In this document: positions 43,101 to 51,378 of the stretch, one piece after another | Layout of the letters: every line of letters starts with the position of its first letter | Numbering within the stretch: the first letter of the stretch is position 1 | Assembly (NCBI GenBank): GCA_900545955.1 | Contig: URAU01000003.1 | Coordinates: forward strand, 1-64,000 | Length of the DNA: 64,000 bases | Reading direction: 5' to 3' | Origin: an uncultured Porphyromonadaceae bacterium | Lineage (GTDB): Bacteria > Bacteroidota > Bacteroidia > Bacteroidales > Muribaculaceae | Made by a program: the position numbers and the translations under genes | The notes under the pieces: model-generated | Told to the model about the DNA's origin: nothing | The model's database searches: none | Seen by the model: the letters and a program-made list of their open reading frames with translations, nothing else

Positions 43101-43228
43101 GCCATGGATGCCGCATGGTCGAAAATATCGCTGAAATGGATTTGACCACTTTGCCATCAGGCGTTTATGTGGTTGAAATCCGCACTGAAAACGGCGGGAT
43201 TCTCACTCAGAAAATCTTACTGAAATAG
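40196..43228 (+). CDS. Tandemly duplicated calcineurin-like phosphoesterase with C-terminal sorting domain
   Basis: 1010 residues, about twice the usual length. After a signal peptide come two complete copies (about 25-475 and 478-930), each with an N-terminal carboxypeptidase-like beta domain (VKGYVHDG / VKGYVRCDG), metallophosphatase core and C-terminal beta domain. Metal motifs are DPQM, GDMCF/GDICF, GNHDKH, AHQP or VHIP, and AHKHYG/AHRHYG. The classical DxH is DPQ in both, as in this Bacteroidetes subfamily. The last 75 residues (INVFSVAGHG to LPSGVYVVEIRT) resemble a type IX secretion sorting domain. Its likely role is hydrolysing phosphate esters at the cell surface. It is the first gene after the regulator. 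Confidence 0.88.
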   Translation: MKTKSRPFTAVLMAMTFIVSGAITLPELPDRDQMTVKGYVHDGTNPIGGVYVTDGFSFVSTDADGSYYMATDPQAEFIYVISPKGYNPECTNGLSRFWSRLNLTSGAMRCDFELTPVDDTKHKMIVLGDPQMRDDHDHDIFKTDALPDIKATVKAAKDAGEEVSVLVLGDMCFNNPETFPRYANYWLGLNTPMYHVPGNHDKHIVADVSEQAPEYKETFGPLYYSFDKGDIHYLMIDNIYIPQDGAYCAWPDNAQLEWIMKDLDHVAPGSTVVVCAHQPMTWTATARRENARLLEKLNSFKTLMLTAHKHYGLNVEKHYDNIEERIQSALCGAYWYGDCAKDGIDLGYYIYGMEGPRINWTYKPLKRSAATSMRINDPVIAADGSMTFMVNVFDWDPSWTVSFSVNGEAKGNLENTTAYDPHAYRLYSEHVKTWCRPVETPHIFPVTIDRDSRVLEVTATDRFGQSVSARYEINPEILPDREDTEVKGYVRCDGKGVENVVVTNGYDFTTTNVFGTYYLPRNEKADMVWIVAPSGYDPLTVDGMPAFFKPIERKEQTFQADFELTATGDDSRHRFLAIADPQMRGDHDYEMFERLALPDIQKVLGEIKESGIPCQSLVLGDICFDSWETFPRYLDELKGLTTPFYHVPGNHDKHIVTDASVAVAEYKAAFGPLYYAVNKGKVHYLMFDNVNITARGAYDSAISEDALSWLTKYLSFVPSDNILVVGVHIPVTDSGSTAEANKNFLLNLSKYRTLILSAHRHYGKNLGKYSLSAAADADIEERIHSALCGAYWYGDVAKDGTPLGYYLYDVDGTDISWIFRPLGDDSYGQITIHEPAPFGSRMKVDVNIYDYDSQWNVTWKLDGVDKGRMYNYEAFDPHANELYAEHEKTWCRPAKTKHMFYGYLPADYKKIEVNATDRFGRTHTRVYGEGAGISPVTTDSDIFVSLDGRMLSVASVSPVAVINVFSVAGHGCRMVENIAEMDLTTLPSGVYVVEIRTENGGILTQKILLK
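40775..40809 (+). repeat. 35-bp exact direct repeat, copy 1 (phosphoesterase duplication)
   Basis: It encodes YHVPGNHDKHIV in the first catalytic domain and is identical at all 35 bases to 42128-42162, 1353 bases (451 codons) downstream. The flanks are diverged, so the shared block is kept by selection or gene conversion. Confidence 0.9.
42128..42162 (+). repeat. 35-bp exact direct repeat, copy 2 (phosphoesterase duplication)
   Basis: Second copy of the block at 40775-40809, encoding the GNHD metal-binding motif of the second domain. Confidence 0.9.
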
Positions 43229-43357
43229 GCCCCGAATCGGTTTGTGCCCGATTCGTCGACATGATTCGATGGAAATCACACGGATTGAATCGGAAGAAAA
43301 ACAATTTCACGCCATATATATCAGCAAATACCGACTGTAGATCGGTCGTTTCTCTCT

Positions 43358-43365
43358 TAATTTTG
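43358..43365 (+). promoter_or_regulatory. -7 box before the ELWxxDGT-repeat gene
   Basis: TAATTTTG fits TAnnTTTG, 27 bases before the ATG. The same octamer with similar downstream sequence occurs at 54567. No TTTG is present at -33, suggesting that an activator is needed. Confidence 0.5.
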
Positions 43366-43392
43366 AATCGATAACTTTTAAATTTTCAAGCC

Positions 43393-45249
43393 ATGAAAAA
43401 ATTATTTACCCTTGCATTGGCCGGTTCGCTTTGTGCGTCGTTTGCATTGGCCGATGAGCTCGTACTTCCGGCTGGTATGACACCGCTTTTGCCGTCGGGT
43501 GTTGAAATTACTTCGTCGTATCTTGCGCAGAATGTGGTAAGCATCACCAAAGATGAAAAACCGCTTGTAGTGACGGCCGGTAACCTGATTTTCTTTACTG
43601 CATCGTCGGCGGCCGCGGGCGAGGAACTCTGGGTATCAGACGGCACTCCGGCAGGAACACGTATGGTTAAGGATATTGTGCCAGGCAGTGAAGGCTGCGA
43701 CCCGAAATGGCTGACAGTAGTCGGCGATAAAGTATATTTCAGCGCGAACACGCCTGAGTATGGTCCGGAACTGTGGGTATCCGACGGTACGGATGCCGGC
43801 ACACACCTGGTGAAGAACATATATGATGTAGAACCCGGAGTCGGCTCTGCACCTCAGGGCCTTACCGCTTTCTATGGAAAACTGCTTTTCTTCGCGATGG
43901 ACGAGGAAAGCGAGGCACTTCCCGTGCGCGATGCCTCCACCCCCGAAAAGTGGCTCTGGATTACCGACGGGACGCCCGAGGGAACCATGCGTATAGCCGA
44001 CACACCCACTCGACTGGACAATATGGACGGTACCCATGGATATATCGTTTGCTGCAACGGAAAAGGTCTTTTTGCCGGCTACGACGAGGAAAACAATGAG
44101 ACTCTCTGGGCCACCGACGGCACTTCTGCCGGCACCGCTCCGCTTCTTAACATCAATCCCAAGCCTGGCGATGCGAATCCGTTCCTGACAATGCCTGCGA
44201 CCATCGACCACCTCGTAGCCGTCGACGACCGTCTGGTGGTGTTCCGCGCGGTTGTGGCCGCCGAACTTTATGGCGAGGATATGGGTGTCGAGATGTGGGT
44301 TTCCGACGGAACGGCAGCCGGGACAAAGTTTATCGGTGTCGACATCAACAAGGTGGAGAAATCCGGTGCTCCCGGTACCTCGGATTTCCGTCAGACGTAT
44401 CCGGTCGGCAACCGTCTGTATTTCCGTGCGGCCGATGGCGTGAACGGAGCTGAATCCTGGTGCTACGATATTGACCAGCCTGTAGCGGAGGGTGTGAATC
44501 CCTGCCTCGTGAAAGAAGTCAGCCATTATAAGAACAAGGTAAGCTACAATGCCCATCCTTCCTGCTTCTATCAGTATCAGGGCTATATATATGTGGCTAC
44601 CAATTTTACTTACGAGCGTGAGGAGGGTGGCAAGAAAGTGCTGTGGAACAGTGGCTATCACTCGCTCGCCCGATTCAACGAAAACGACTTCAACGAGTTT
44701 GAAGGTGCTCTCACCTGGGGTGGTTTTGAAATTTATCCGAACACTAATGAAAACGGACAGGAATTCTGCCACCAGTTTACGACCGTGAACGACATTATGT
44801 TCTGGAGCTGCCAGGATACCGATGACAATATGGAACTCTGGAAACTTGAGGGGACTAATGGCGTTCCTACAAAGGTTGTCGATTTCCCTGATAATGGGCA
44901 GGTTCACAAAACCCGCAGTGTGGGCGGCTCTTTGTTCTTCGTAAGCAATGGGCAGAAGCAGCTCTACCGCTATAATACCGATGGCTCTACCGACAACCCC
45001 TCTGTTGCAGGTATCGGGGAGATTGCTGCTGAGGCCGCCCCTGTTGTGGTTGCCGAAGGCAATACGCTGACAGTTGTGGCTCCCCAAGGCGTGAAATCGC
45101 TGGAGATTATTTCCATGTCGGGCGCGGTGGTCAGCAGTCGTTCCGGAGAGAACAGCATCTCGACCGCAGGATTTGCCCCCGGTGTATATGTGCTTTGCGC
45201 TACAATGACCGACGGCTCCCGGATTCACCATAAGTTCGCAGCGCGTTGA
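43393..45249 (+). CDS. Secreted ELWxxDGT-repeat protein with C-terminal sorting domain
   Basis: 618 residues with a signal peptide (LFTLALAGSLCASFALA). At least five repeats of about 50-70 residues follow, marked by ELWVSDGTPAGTRMVKDI, ELWVSDGTDAGTHLVKNI, WLWITDGTPEGT, TLWATDGTSAGT and EMWVSDGTAAGTKFI. More degenerate ones follow (ELWKLEGTNGVPTKVVDF). The pattern implies a beta-propeller. The C-terminal 75 residues (LEIISMSGAVVSS to APGVYVLCATM) resemble a type IX sorting domain. The function of such repeats is not established; binding of the PUL's glycan or adhesion is a guess. It lies between the duplicated phosphoesterase and the SusC gene. Confidence 0.85.
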   Translation: MKKLFTLALAGSLCASFALADELVLPAGMTPLLPSGVEITSSYLAQNVVSITKDEKPLVVTAGNLIFFTASSAAAGEELWVSDGTPAGTRMVKDIVPGSEGCDPKWLTVVGDKVYFSANTPEYGPELWVSDGTDAGTHLVKNIYDVEPGVGSAPQGLTAFYGKLLFFAMDEESEALPVRDASTPEKWLWITDGTPEGTMRIADTPTRLDNMDGTHGYIVCCNGKGLFAGYDEENNETLWATDGTSAGTAPLLNINPKPGDANPFLTMPATIDHLVAVDDRLVVFRAVVAAELYGEDMGVEMWVSDGTAAGTKFIGVDINKVEKSGAPGTSDFRQTYPVGNRLYFRAADGVNGAESWCYDIDQPVAEGVNPCLVKEVSHYKNKVSYNAHPSCFYQYQGYIYVATNFTYEREEGGKKVLWNSGYHSLARFNENDFNEFEGALTWGGFEIYPNTNENGQEFCHQFTTVNDIMFWSCQDTDDNMELWKLEGTNGVPTKVVDFPDNGQVHKTRSVGGSLFFVSNGQKQLYRYNTDGSTDNPSVAGIGEIAAEAAPVVVAEGNTLTVVAPQGVKSLEIISMSGAVVSSRSGENSISTAGFAPGVYVLCATMTDGSRIHHKFAAR

Positions 45250-45272
45250 ACAGTTACTAATAAACAGTTACT
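45249..45272 (+). repeat. Paired AACAGTTACT direct repeats in the susC leader region
   Basis: Two copies (45249-45258 and 45263-45272), 14 bp apart start to start. The second continues as AACAGTTACTTAT, a 13-mer found again at 54575 before the glycerate kinase gene. A weak -7-like TAATCTTG is at 45292-45299. Possibly a binding site for the local regulator. Confidence 0.5.
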
Positions 45273-45368
45273 TATAATAGGTAGGTTAAGGTAATCTTGA
45301 ATTGTTTCCGCTCATTCTCCTCTCTCTTTAATAAATCCAATTCACACACATAGCTCGCATTTCTATTA

Positions 45369-48300
45369 ATGAAGCAATCTTTAGTTCTACGTCTTGCAGT
45401 AGCGCTGCTTGCAATGGGAGCCTGTTTCGGCATGAAAGCGCAAACCGTTTCCGGTGTTGTTCTCGACGCGGCGACATCAGAGCCTCTGCCGGGAGCCACT
45501 GTTACGATAAAAGGTTCGACAGCAGCCACCTCTACTGATATCGACGGTAAATTTACGATTAAGACCGAACGCGAATCCGGCTCGATTCATGTGGTGTATA
45601 TCGGCTATATGCCGGCAACTGTTGGTTTCAAATCCGGCGAAACGCTTACGGTAAGTCTGCGCGAGGATACGCAGATGCTCGACGAGGTCGTGGCGATTGG
45701 CTACGGCGTGCAGCGTAAGAGCGACCTTACCGGTTCGGTTTCCTCGGTAAACCCCGACGGATTGAAGTCTCTTCCGGCCACTAATGTTATCGCTGCCATG
45801 CAGGGAAAGGTTTCCGGCGTGGAGATAGTACAGAATTCAGGCGCACCCGGCGCTTCCAATTCCATACGTATCCGAGGCATGGGTACGGTCAACGACAGCG
45901 ACCCGCTCTATGTTGTCGACGGAATCATGATGGATAATATCGACCATATAGCTGTTGACGATATCGCATCAATCGAGGTTCTGAAGGATGCCGCCTCCGC
46001 TGCCATCTATGGTTCAAGAGCTGCCAATGGCGTGGTGCTTCTTACGACCAAATCCGGCGAGAAGAGCAGTAAGCGCCTTAATATCTCGGCAAGTATCGCC
46101 GGCGGTTTCATGAAAGTGGCCAATGCACCCGACATCCTTTCGCCGGCCGATTTCGCACGCTTCAGCGATTATGTGCACAATGCCAACGAATATACAGCCA
46201 TCGCCCCCGACGGCTCCATGATTCTTACCGATGCCGCTCAGGCAGAAGTGGCCGACGGCAATGACTGGTGGAAACAGGCTACGCGAACCGGTTTCAACGG
46301 TAAAGCCAGCGTGGCTCTTTCCGGAGGCGACAAGAATCTGAACTATTACGTCAGCGGCAACTATCTGAAATCAAACGGCATAGTGAAACAATCGGGATAT
46401 GAACGCATCTCGGTTAATGCCAAAATCAACAGTCGTCTTGCCGACTGCCTGAAACTCGGTGTACAGGCCGCGTATTCCCGCGAGAACCGCGATGAAGTAA
46501 GCGAAGGCAACCGAGGAGTCATCAAATCGGCCATTACATACAATCCCCTTATGCCGGTCAATGATCTTGACGGCGGTTACACATATCTGACTCCCGTGGA
46601 AAATCTCCGCCGTCTGAGTTATGAGAAAAATATCGACAAATTCACCGGCCAGGTGAAGCTCGACTGGAATATTATCAAGTCGCTTCAGTTCTCCACGCGT
46701 GCGAGCTATATGATGACGCGCTCTGATGTCGACCGTATGGAGCGAAACCGCGCCAGTGAGGAAGTTATAGGCACCAACTCGTTTGTAGTGCGGAAAAACC
46801 CGATCAGAACCAATACTTTCGGCTGGGACAATATTCTAACGTGGATGCCCGACTTTAAAAACGATCACAGTCTGACGGTGATGGTCGGTCAGACTATGGA
46901 AATCTACCGGATTAATTCCCTCAGCTCTTCGGGCACGGGTTACGGAGGCTACGATGACGAATTCAATTCGCTTGGTTTCGCTGCATTTGAGCAGGCTACC
47001 GGCAGTTCATCGTCCGGCTATACGTCGCTCGGTCTGCTCAGCCGCGTGAGCTACAGTTTCATGAACCGCTATTTGCTCCAGGTCAACTTCCGTGCCGACG
47101 CATCCTCGCGTTTCTCCAAGCAGAACCGGTGGGGCTACTTCCCGAGTGTATCGGCAGGATGGCGCCTGGACCAGGAACCATGGCTGCGAGACCATTCGTG
47201 GCTGTCGATGCTGAAACTACGTGCCGGCTGGGGGCAGCTCGGCAACAACCGTATTCCCAACCTTGCATGGATGTCGCTAATGTCCTACAACAAGGAAAAC
47301 TATATCTACGGAGTAGGCACTCCGACGCTTAAACCCGGCTATGCTCTTACCGACTATGGAAATCCCGACATCAAGTGGGAGCGTACCGAATCCACCTCGG
47401 TCGGACTCGATTTCAACATGTTCGGCAACCGCTTCACATCATCGGTGGAATATTTTGTGAAGGATACCAAGGATATGCTGCTGGAGGTCCCCATCGTCTA
47501 CAGTGCCGGATGGGCCAGCACCCCATGGCAGAATGCAGGCAGTGTACGCAACCGCGGATTCGAAATACAGGTGGGATGGAATGACCGCATCGGCGATTTC
47601 GGATATGGAATTTCCGGCAATATCAGCCATGTGAGCAACAGGGTGACATCGCTCGGGCAATACGGCGAACCCGTTCTCGGCGGCAATCTCAAGTCGCCCA
47701 ACAATCTCGGTTACGTTACCCGCACGGTGCTCGACGCGCCTATCGGTTCTTACTACGGATATATCTGTGCGGGTATCATGCAGCCTTCGGATTTCGACGC
47801 GGCAGGCAATCCGATTGTTCCGGTGAAATCGTCGGCATATGCCTATAATCCCGGCGACCGTAAATATGTGGATATAAACGGCGACGGTGTGATCGACGAT
47901 AACGACCGCACCACTATCGGAAATCCACATCCTGATTTCTACTATGCCTTCAATCTGAATCTGTCCTATAAGAATTTCGATCTGGCAATGGCTTTTCAGG
48001 GTGTGCACGGCAATGAGATATTCAATGCATCGAAATATTTCCTTTATTCCAACGTAACGTACAACGGCTCTTGGACATCCGACTACGATTTCTCCAACGT
48101 AGCGTCAGATTATTTCCAGCGCGTATATCGTCCGGAAAACGTCAGCGGTTACAGGGCTTTTTATGGTCCGAATCCCGGCGGCGACGTTCCTGTGCCCTCC
48201 ACGGTCAGCTCCCGCAGCACCGACAATTTTGCCGCTTCCGACTGGTATATAGAAGATGGAAGCTATCTGCGATGCAAGCAGATTCAGCTTACGTATACTT

Positions 48301-48509
48301 TGCCGGCCGGACTGACAAAACGCATGAAGATGCAGTCGGTCAAGGCATATGTTTCTGTCACCAATCCGTTTACAATCACATCCTATTCCGGAATGGATCC
48401 GGAGGTAGGCAAAACGGCAGGCGATGAGGCCAATACGGCCATAGGCATTGACCAGGGTACATACCCGCAGGCCCGTACCTGGATGTTCGGAATTATGTTG
48501 GACTTTTAA
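45369..48509 (+). CDS. SusC/RagA-family TonB-linked outer membrane transporter
   Basis: 1046 residues. After the signal peptide comes a carboxypeptidase-regulatory-like beta domain (VSGVVLDAATSEPLPGATVTIKG in two parts). A TonB-box-like stretch (LDEVVAIGYG), a plug (SDLTGSVSSVNPDGLKS, then IRIRGMGTVNDSDPLYVVDGI in two parts, DIASIEVLKDAASAAIYGSR) and the outer-membrane barrel to a C-terminal Phe follow. It imports glycan or decorated oligosaccharides with its SusD lid, encoded 10 bases downstream. There is no STN domain at the N-terminus, so it is not linked to anti-sigma signalling. That agrees with control by an HTCS. Confidence 0.96.
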   Translation: MKQSLVLRLAVALLAMGACFGMKAQTVSGVVLDAATSEPLPGATVTIKGSTAATSTDIDGKFTIKTERESGSIHVVYIGYMPATVGFKSGETLTVSLREDTQMLDEVVAIGYGVQRKSDLTGSVSSVNPDGLKSLPATNVIAAMQGKVSGVEIVQNSGAPGASNSIRIRGMGTVNDSDPLYVVDGIMMDNIDHIAVDDIASIEVLKDAASAAIYGSRAANGVVLLTTKSGEKSSKRLNISASIAGGFMKVANAPDILSPADFARFSDYVHNANEYTAIAPDGSMILTDAAQAEVADGNDWWKQATRTGFNGKASVALSGGDKNLNYYVSGNYLKSNGIVKQSGYERISVNAKINSRLADCLKLGVQAAYSRENRDEVSEGNRGVIKSAITYNPLMPVNDLDGGYTYLTPVENLRRLSYEKNIDKFTGQVKLDWNIIKSLQFSTRASYMMTRSDVDRMERNRASEEVIGTNSFVVRKNPIRTNTFGWDNILTWMPDFKNDHSLTVMVGQTMEIYRINSLSSSGTGYGGYDDEFNSLGFAAFEQATGSSSSGYTSLGLLSRVSYSFMNRYLLQVNFRADASSRFSKQNRWGYFPSVSAGWRLDQEPWLRDHSWLSMLKLRAGWGQLGNNRIPNLAWMSLMSYNKENYIYGVGTPTLKPGYALTDYGNPDIKWERTESTSVGLDFNMFGNRFTSSVEYFVKDTKDMLLEVPIVYSAGWASTPWQNAGSVRNRGFEIQVGWNDRIGDFGYGISGNISHVSNRVTSLGQYGEPVLGGNLKSPNNLGYVTRTVLDAPIGSYYGYICAGIMQPSDFDAAGNPIVPVKSSAYAYNPGDRKYVDINGDGVIDDNDRTTIGNPHPDFYYAFNLNLSYKNFDLAMAFQGVHGNEIFNASKYFLYSNVTYNGSWTSDYDFSNVASDYFQRVYRPENVSGYRAFYGPNPGGDVPVPSTVSSRSTDNFAASDWYIEDGSYLRCKQIQLTYTLPAGLTKRMKMQSVKAYVSVTNPFTITSYSGMDPEVGKTAGDEANTAIGIDQGTYPQARTWMFGIMLDF

Positions 48510-48519
48510 GTAACTCACA

Positions 48520-50259
48520 ATGACTATCATAAACAAAATACGCATATTCGCCGCTGCTACTCTGACTTTAGCCGTTTCGGGGTGCGACGATTATTTTGAG
48601 CCCGACTATACCGGCTCGATACCGGAGGAAAAGTTTTACGACAATATCAATTCCTTGCGTATGGGGCTGAATTCGGTATATAATGTTGTACAGAGCAAGA
48701 ACTACGAGTTCGGCGAACTGCTCTTTGGCCTTGGTGTGAGCGACGATGCCTGGGCTCATCAGGATGTGTCGTCGGGCACCATACCAGATATTCTCAATTT
48801 TACGTTTGATACTCAGAACGAGCAGATTCTCACACGCTATCGAACCCAGTACCTCGGTATCAACAAGGCTAATCAGGTAATCCGCAACGTCGGCAACGTG
48901 CCGTTCAAGAACAACGGAAGTACCAAGAAGGAGATTCGCGAGGTCTACGGTCAGGCCAAGGTGCTTCGCGCCATGTTCTATTTCAATCTTGTGAAGACGT
49001 TTGGCGGAGTGTCCATTCAGCCCGAACATCAGGAACTGGGCTCTTTGATTGTGCCACGTTCCACTGTTCAGGAAGTTTATGCCTATATTGAAAAGGACCT
49101 GCGCGAAGCCGTGCTTTTGCTTCGCAAGGGACGCTATCAGCAGGCTGAGGCCGGCCAGATTGGTGTGGGCGGAGGCTTGGGCCTGTTGATGAAGGTGCTT
49201 CTTTATGAGGCCAGTCCCGGTACCGATATACCAGCCGACGTTAAAGCCGCAAAATGGAAAGAGGCATATGAAATAGGACGTTATTTCATAGAAGGCGAGG
49301 ATATCACGGTGAACGATCTGCTGAAGTTCGACGAACGTTATTCCGGCATCGCATGGAAGGATTTCGCCGCCGCAATGTTTCTTGAGGATAATGTAGAGAA
49401 AGAGTCGGTTCTTGCAGGTTCGGATATAGTGAATCTGCATCGCCTGGATGATTTTGATAATATCTTCCGGCTTGCCGGAGAATTCTCGATTGAATCCCTT
49501 ATAGAAATCAATCATTTTGATTTCAGCGGCCTAAGCTCTGATATTGATGAGGGCTGGGGGCTTTACAACAACTTTATCCATCAGAATGCATCCGGGGTGT
49601 CGCTTTCTCCTGTGGCTACGAAAGACCTGTACAATGCCATGAACAACGATCCGCGACGCATGTATACCATTACCGGACGTATCTATAACGAATATTTCTG
49701 TCAGGAGGGCACCATCTCGCTCAAGAGCCATGACGCCGCCGAGGGATACCTCTTCATGAAAACGTTCCTTTTCCCCAGCGAGGGCTCGGAAGCCGGCCGC
49801 AATTACCGTGTGATGCGCTATGCCGAGGCGTTGCTTATATATGCCGAAATACTGCTTGAAAATCAGGAGCCCCGTCGGGCTGTGGACTATGTGAACAAGG
49901 TGCGTCAGCGCGCACGCAAACTTATTGATTCCGCAAACCCCAATGCCCGATACAATCCTGTGAAGAGTGCCGATTTCAAGGATATTTCATACGCTCCCTA
50001 CGATATTACCCGCGAGGCGATTCTTAAGGAGAAGCGCATCGAGATGGCCGGTGAATGCGACCGTTGGTTCGAAGTCTGCCGTCTGGGGCAGGCTTATGAA
50101 CGTCAGCTCTTCCTGTCCCGCAACCTGCCTACCGAGGCTTCCGGAAAAATAAGGCAGCGCGGGCAGCATTTCAAGAAGGGTATAAACGAGATTTATCCCA
50201 TTCCGTACAAGGAAGTGTACACTTCCAATGGCGTGATAAAACAGAATTTCGGTTATTAA
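48520..50259 (+). CDS. SusD/RagB-family surface glycan-binding lipoprotein
   Basis: 579 residues with a lipoprotein signal (LTLAVSGCDDYFEPDY; Cys about 22). The tetratricopeptide-like SusD fold is seen in SIPEEKFYDNINSLRMGLNSVYN, VRNVGNVP-type helices, EVYGQAKVLRAMFYFNLVKTFGGV (in two parts) and the C-terminal DITREAILKEKRIEMAGE signature with ECDRWFEVCRLG. It forms the lid of the SusC barrel and captures the substrate at the cell surface. Confidence 0.95.
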   Translation: MTIINKIRIFAAATLTLAVSGCDDYFEPDYTGSIPEEKFYDNINSLRMGLNSVYNVVQSKNYEFGELLFGLGVSDDAWAHQDVSSGTIPDILNFTFDTQNEQILTRYRTQYLGINKANQVIRNVGNVPFKNNGSTKKEIREVYGQAKVLRAMFYFNLVKTFGGVSIQPEHQELGSLIVPRSTVQEVYAYIEKDLREAVLLLRKGRYQQAEAGQIGVGGGLGLLMKVLLYEASPGTDIPADVKAAKWKEAYEIGRYFIEGEDITVNDLLKFDERYSGIAWKDFAAAMFLEDNVEKESVLAGSDIVNLHRLDDFDNIFRLAGEFSIESLIEINHFDFSGLSSDIDEGWGLYNNFIHQNASGVSLSPVATKDLYNAMNNDPRRMYTITGRIYNEYFCQEGTISLKSHDAAEGYLFMKTFLFPSEGSEAGRNYRVMRYAEALLIYAEILLENQEPRRAVDYVNKVRQRARKLIDSANPNARYNPVKSADFKDISYAPYDITREAILKEKRIEMAGECDRWFEVCRLGQAYERQLFLSRNLPTEASGKIRQRGQHFKKGINEIYPIPYKEVYTSNGVIKQNFGY

Positions 50260-50278
50260 TCGCAATGTCTTCACAATT

Positions 50279-51364
50279 ATGAAATTATTTAATATCAGCA
50301 TATTGCTGTCCGGATTGCTCCTCTTAGGCGCATGCGACTCCAATAGCTATCTGGAGGATCTTTACGAAGAACCGCAGGCCTCGTTTACAACCGATAAGAC
50401 GGAATACTCCGTGCTCGAAACGGTACATTTCACAAATACGGGCGGAGGCACTCTGTTTACCGTGTGGCCTGGAAACGCCGGGCATCGCTATGGTGTGGCT
50501 GGCGACACAGGTTTCGCTACCGGCAGCGACGGCACATTTGCCTTTTCCTACGACGAACCGGGCGAATACGAGGCGGTATGGGTGGCGTCGTCGGTCAATT
50601 CCGACAAGGAGCCTGTTTTTTCGATTGCCAAGGCGAAAATCGTTGTCGTGGATCGCAACAACGGCCTGGAGAGTTTTGTAATAAGCAATCTTTACAGGAT
50701 GCGCGAGTATGCCGGTACGGTCTATTATAATTCTACGGGCGAGGCTATTTCTTCAGATTCCATAATGTGTCCTGTTTTATGGGATGCCTGGAGGGCAGCC
50801 AAGGTAAATTCGATTCAGGCTTTACAGCTCATAGAATTTGAACTGACCTCCTCTACGGCCACGTTCGGCTGGTATGATCCGGCTACAGGCGATTTTAGGC
50901 AACTCCGCTCGGGAGTCTCCACATCCAGAATAGTGAATTTCATGGAGGACGGCAAACTGGCTGTCCGGAAATTCGCCGTAGTGACATCGTCGGGCAACGA
51001 GAAAGTCTATTATGTCGCTCCCGTTATGATTCCGGCCATCACTGAATTTAAAATTAACGGTATAAAAGCTTCCATTTCACGCGACATAGCTTTCTACAAT
51101 CGTTATAATGTGACTTTGACATTGCCGGCGTCCACGGATCTGAGCTCTCTGGTTCCTGAATTCATCGCGATGAACAACGACCCGAACCTCCTCGACGGCA
51201 AGAATCTTGAGATTAAAGTCGGCGATGCCGTACAGACTTCGGGTGTCACCGCCGTGGATTTCTCAGGTGGCCCGGTAGTTTATACGTTACGTTACCGCAT
51301 GGCCGGCCAGACCAACCCTAATGTTGTCCAGACTTCTGAATTCACAGTTTCAATAACTCAGTAG
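50279..51364 (+). CDS. Surface lipoprotein at the SusE/F position with PKD-like domain
   Basis: 361 residues with a lipoprotein signal (SILLSGLLLLGACDSNSY). The N-terminal domain (about 35-125) has a PKD/Ig-like pattern (PQASFTTDKTEYSVLETVHF, YDEPGEYEAVWVAS). The C-terminal part (about 235-355) has repeated beta strands and ITEFKINGIKASISRD, resembling DUF5018-type domains. It is probably an extra surface glycan-binding protein. It begins 19 bases after susD and precedes the beta-galactosidase by 14 bases. Confidence 0.8.
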   Translation: MKLFNISILLSGLLLLGACDSNSYLEDLYEEPQASFTTDKTEYSVLETVHFTNTGGGTLFTVWPGNAGHRYGVAGDTGFATGSDGTFAFSYDEPGEYEAVWVASSVNSDKEPVFSIAKAKIVVVDRNNGLESFVISNLYRMREYAGTVYYNSTGEAISSDSIMCPVLWDAWRAAKVNSIQALQLIEFELTSSTATFGWYDPATGDFRQLRSGVSTSRIVNFMEDGKLAVRKFAVVTSSGNEKVYYVAPVMIPAITEFKINGIKASISRDIAFYNRYNVTLTLPASTDLSSLVPEFIAMNNDPNLLDGKNLEIKVGDAVQTSGVTAVDFSGGPVVYTLRYRMAGQTNPNVVQTSEFTVSITQ

Positions 51365-51378
51365 AAAGCACTTGCTTC

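Noticed and set aside
43636..45231. Long minus-strand frame (531 codons) opposite the ELWxxDGT gene
   Set aside because: Antisense to a clear repeat protein with a signal peptide; no domain recognised.
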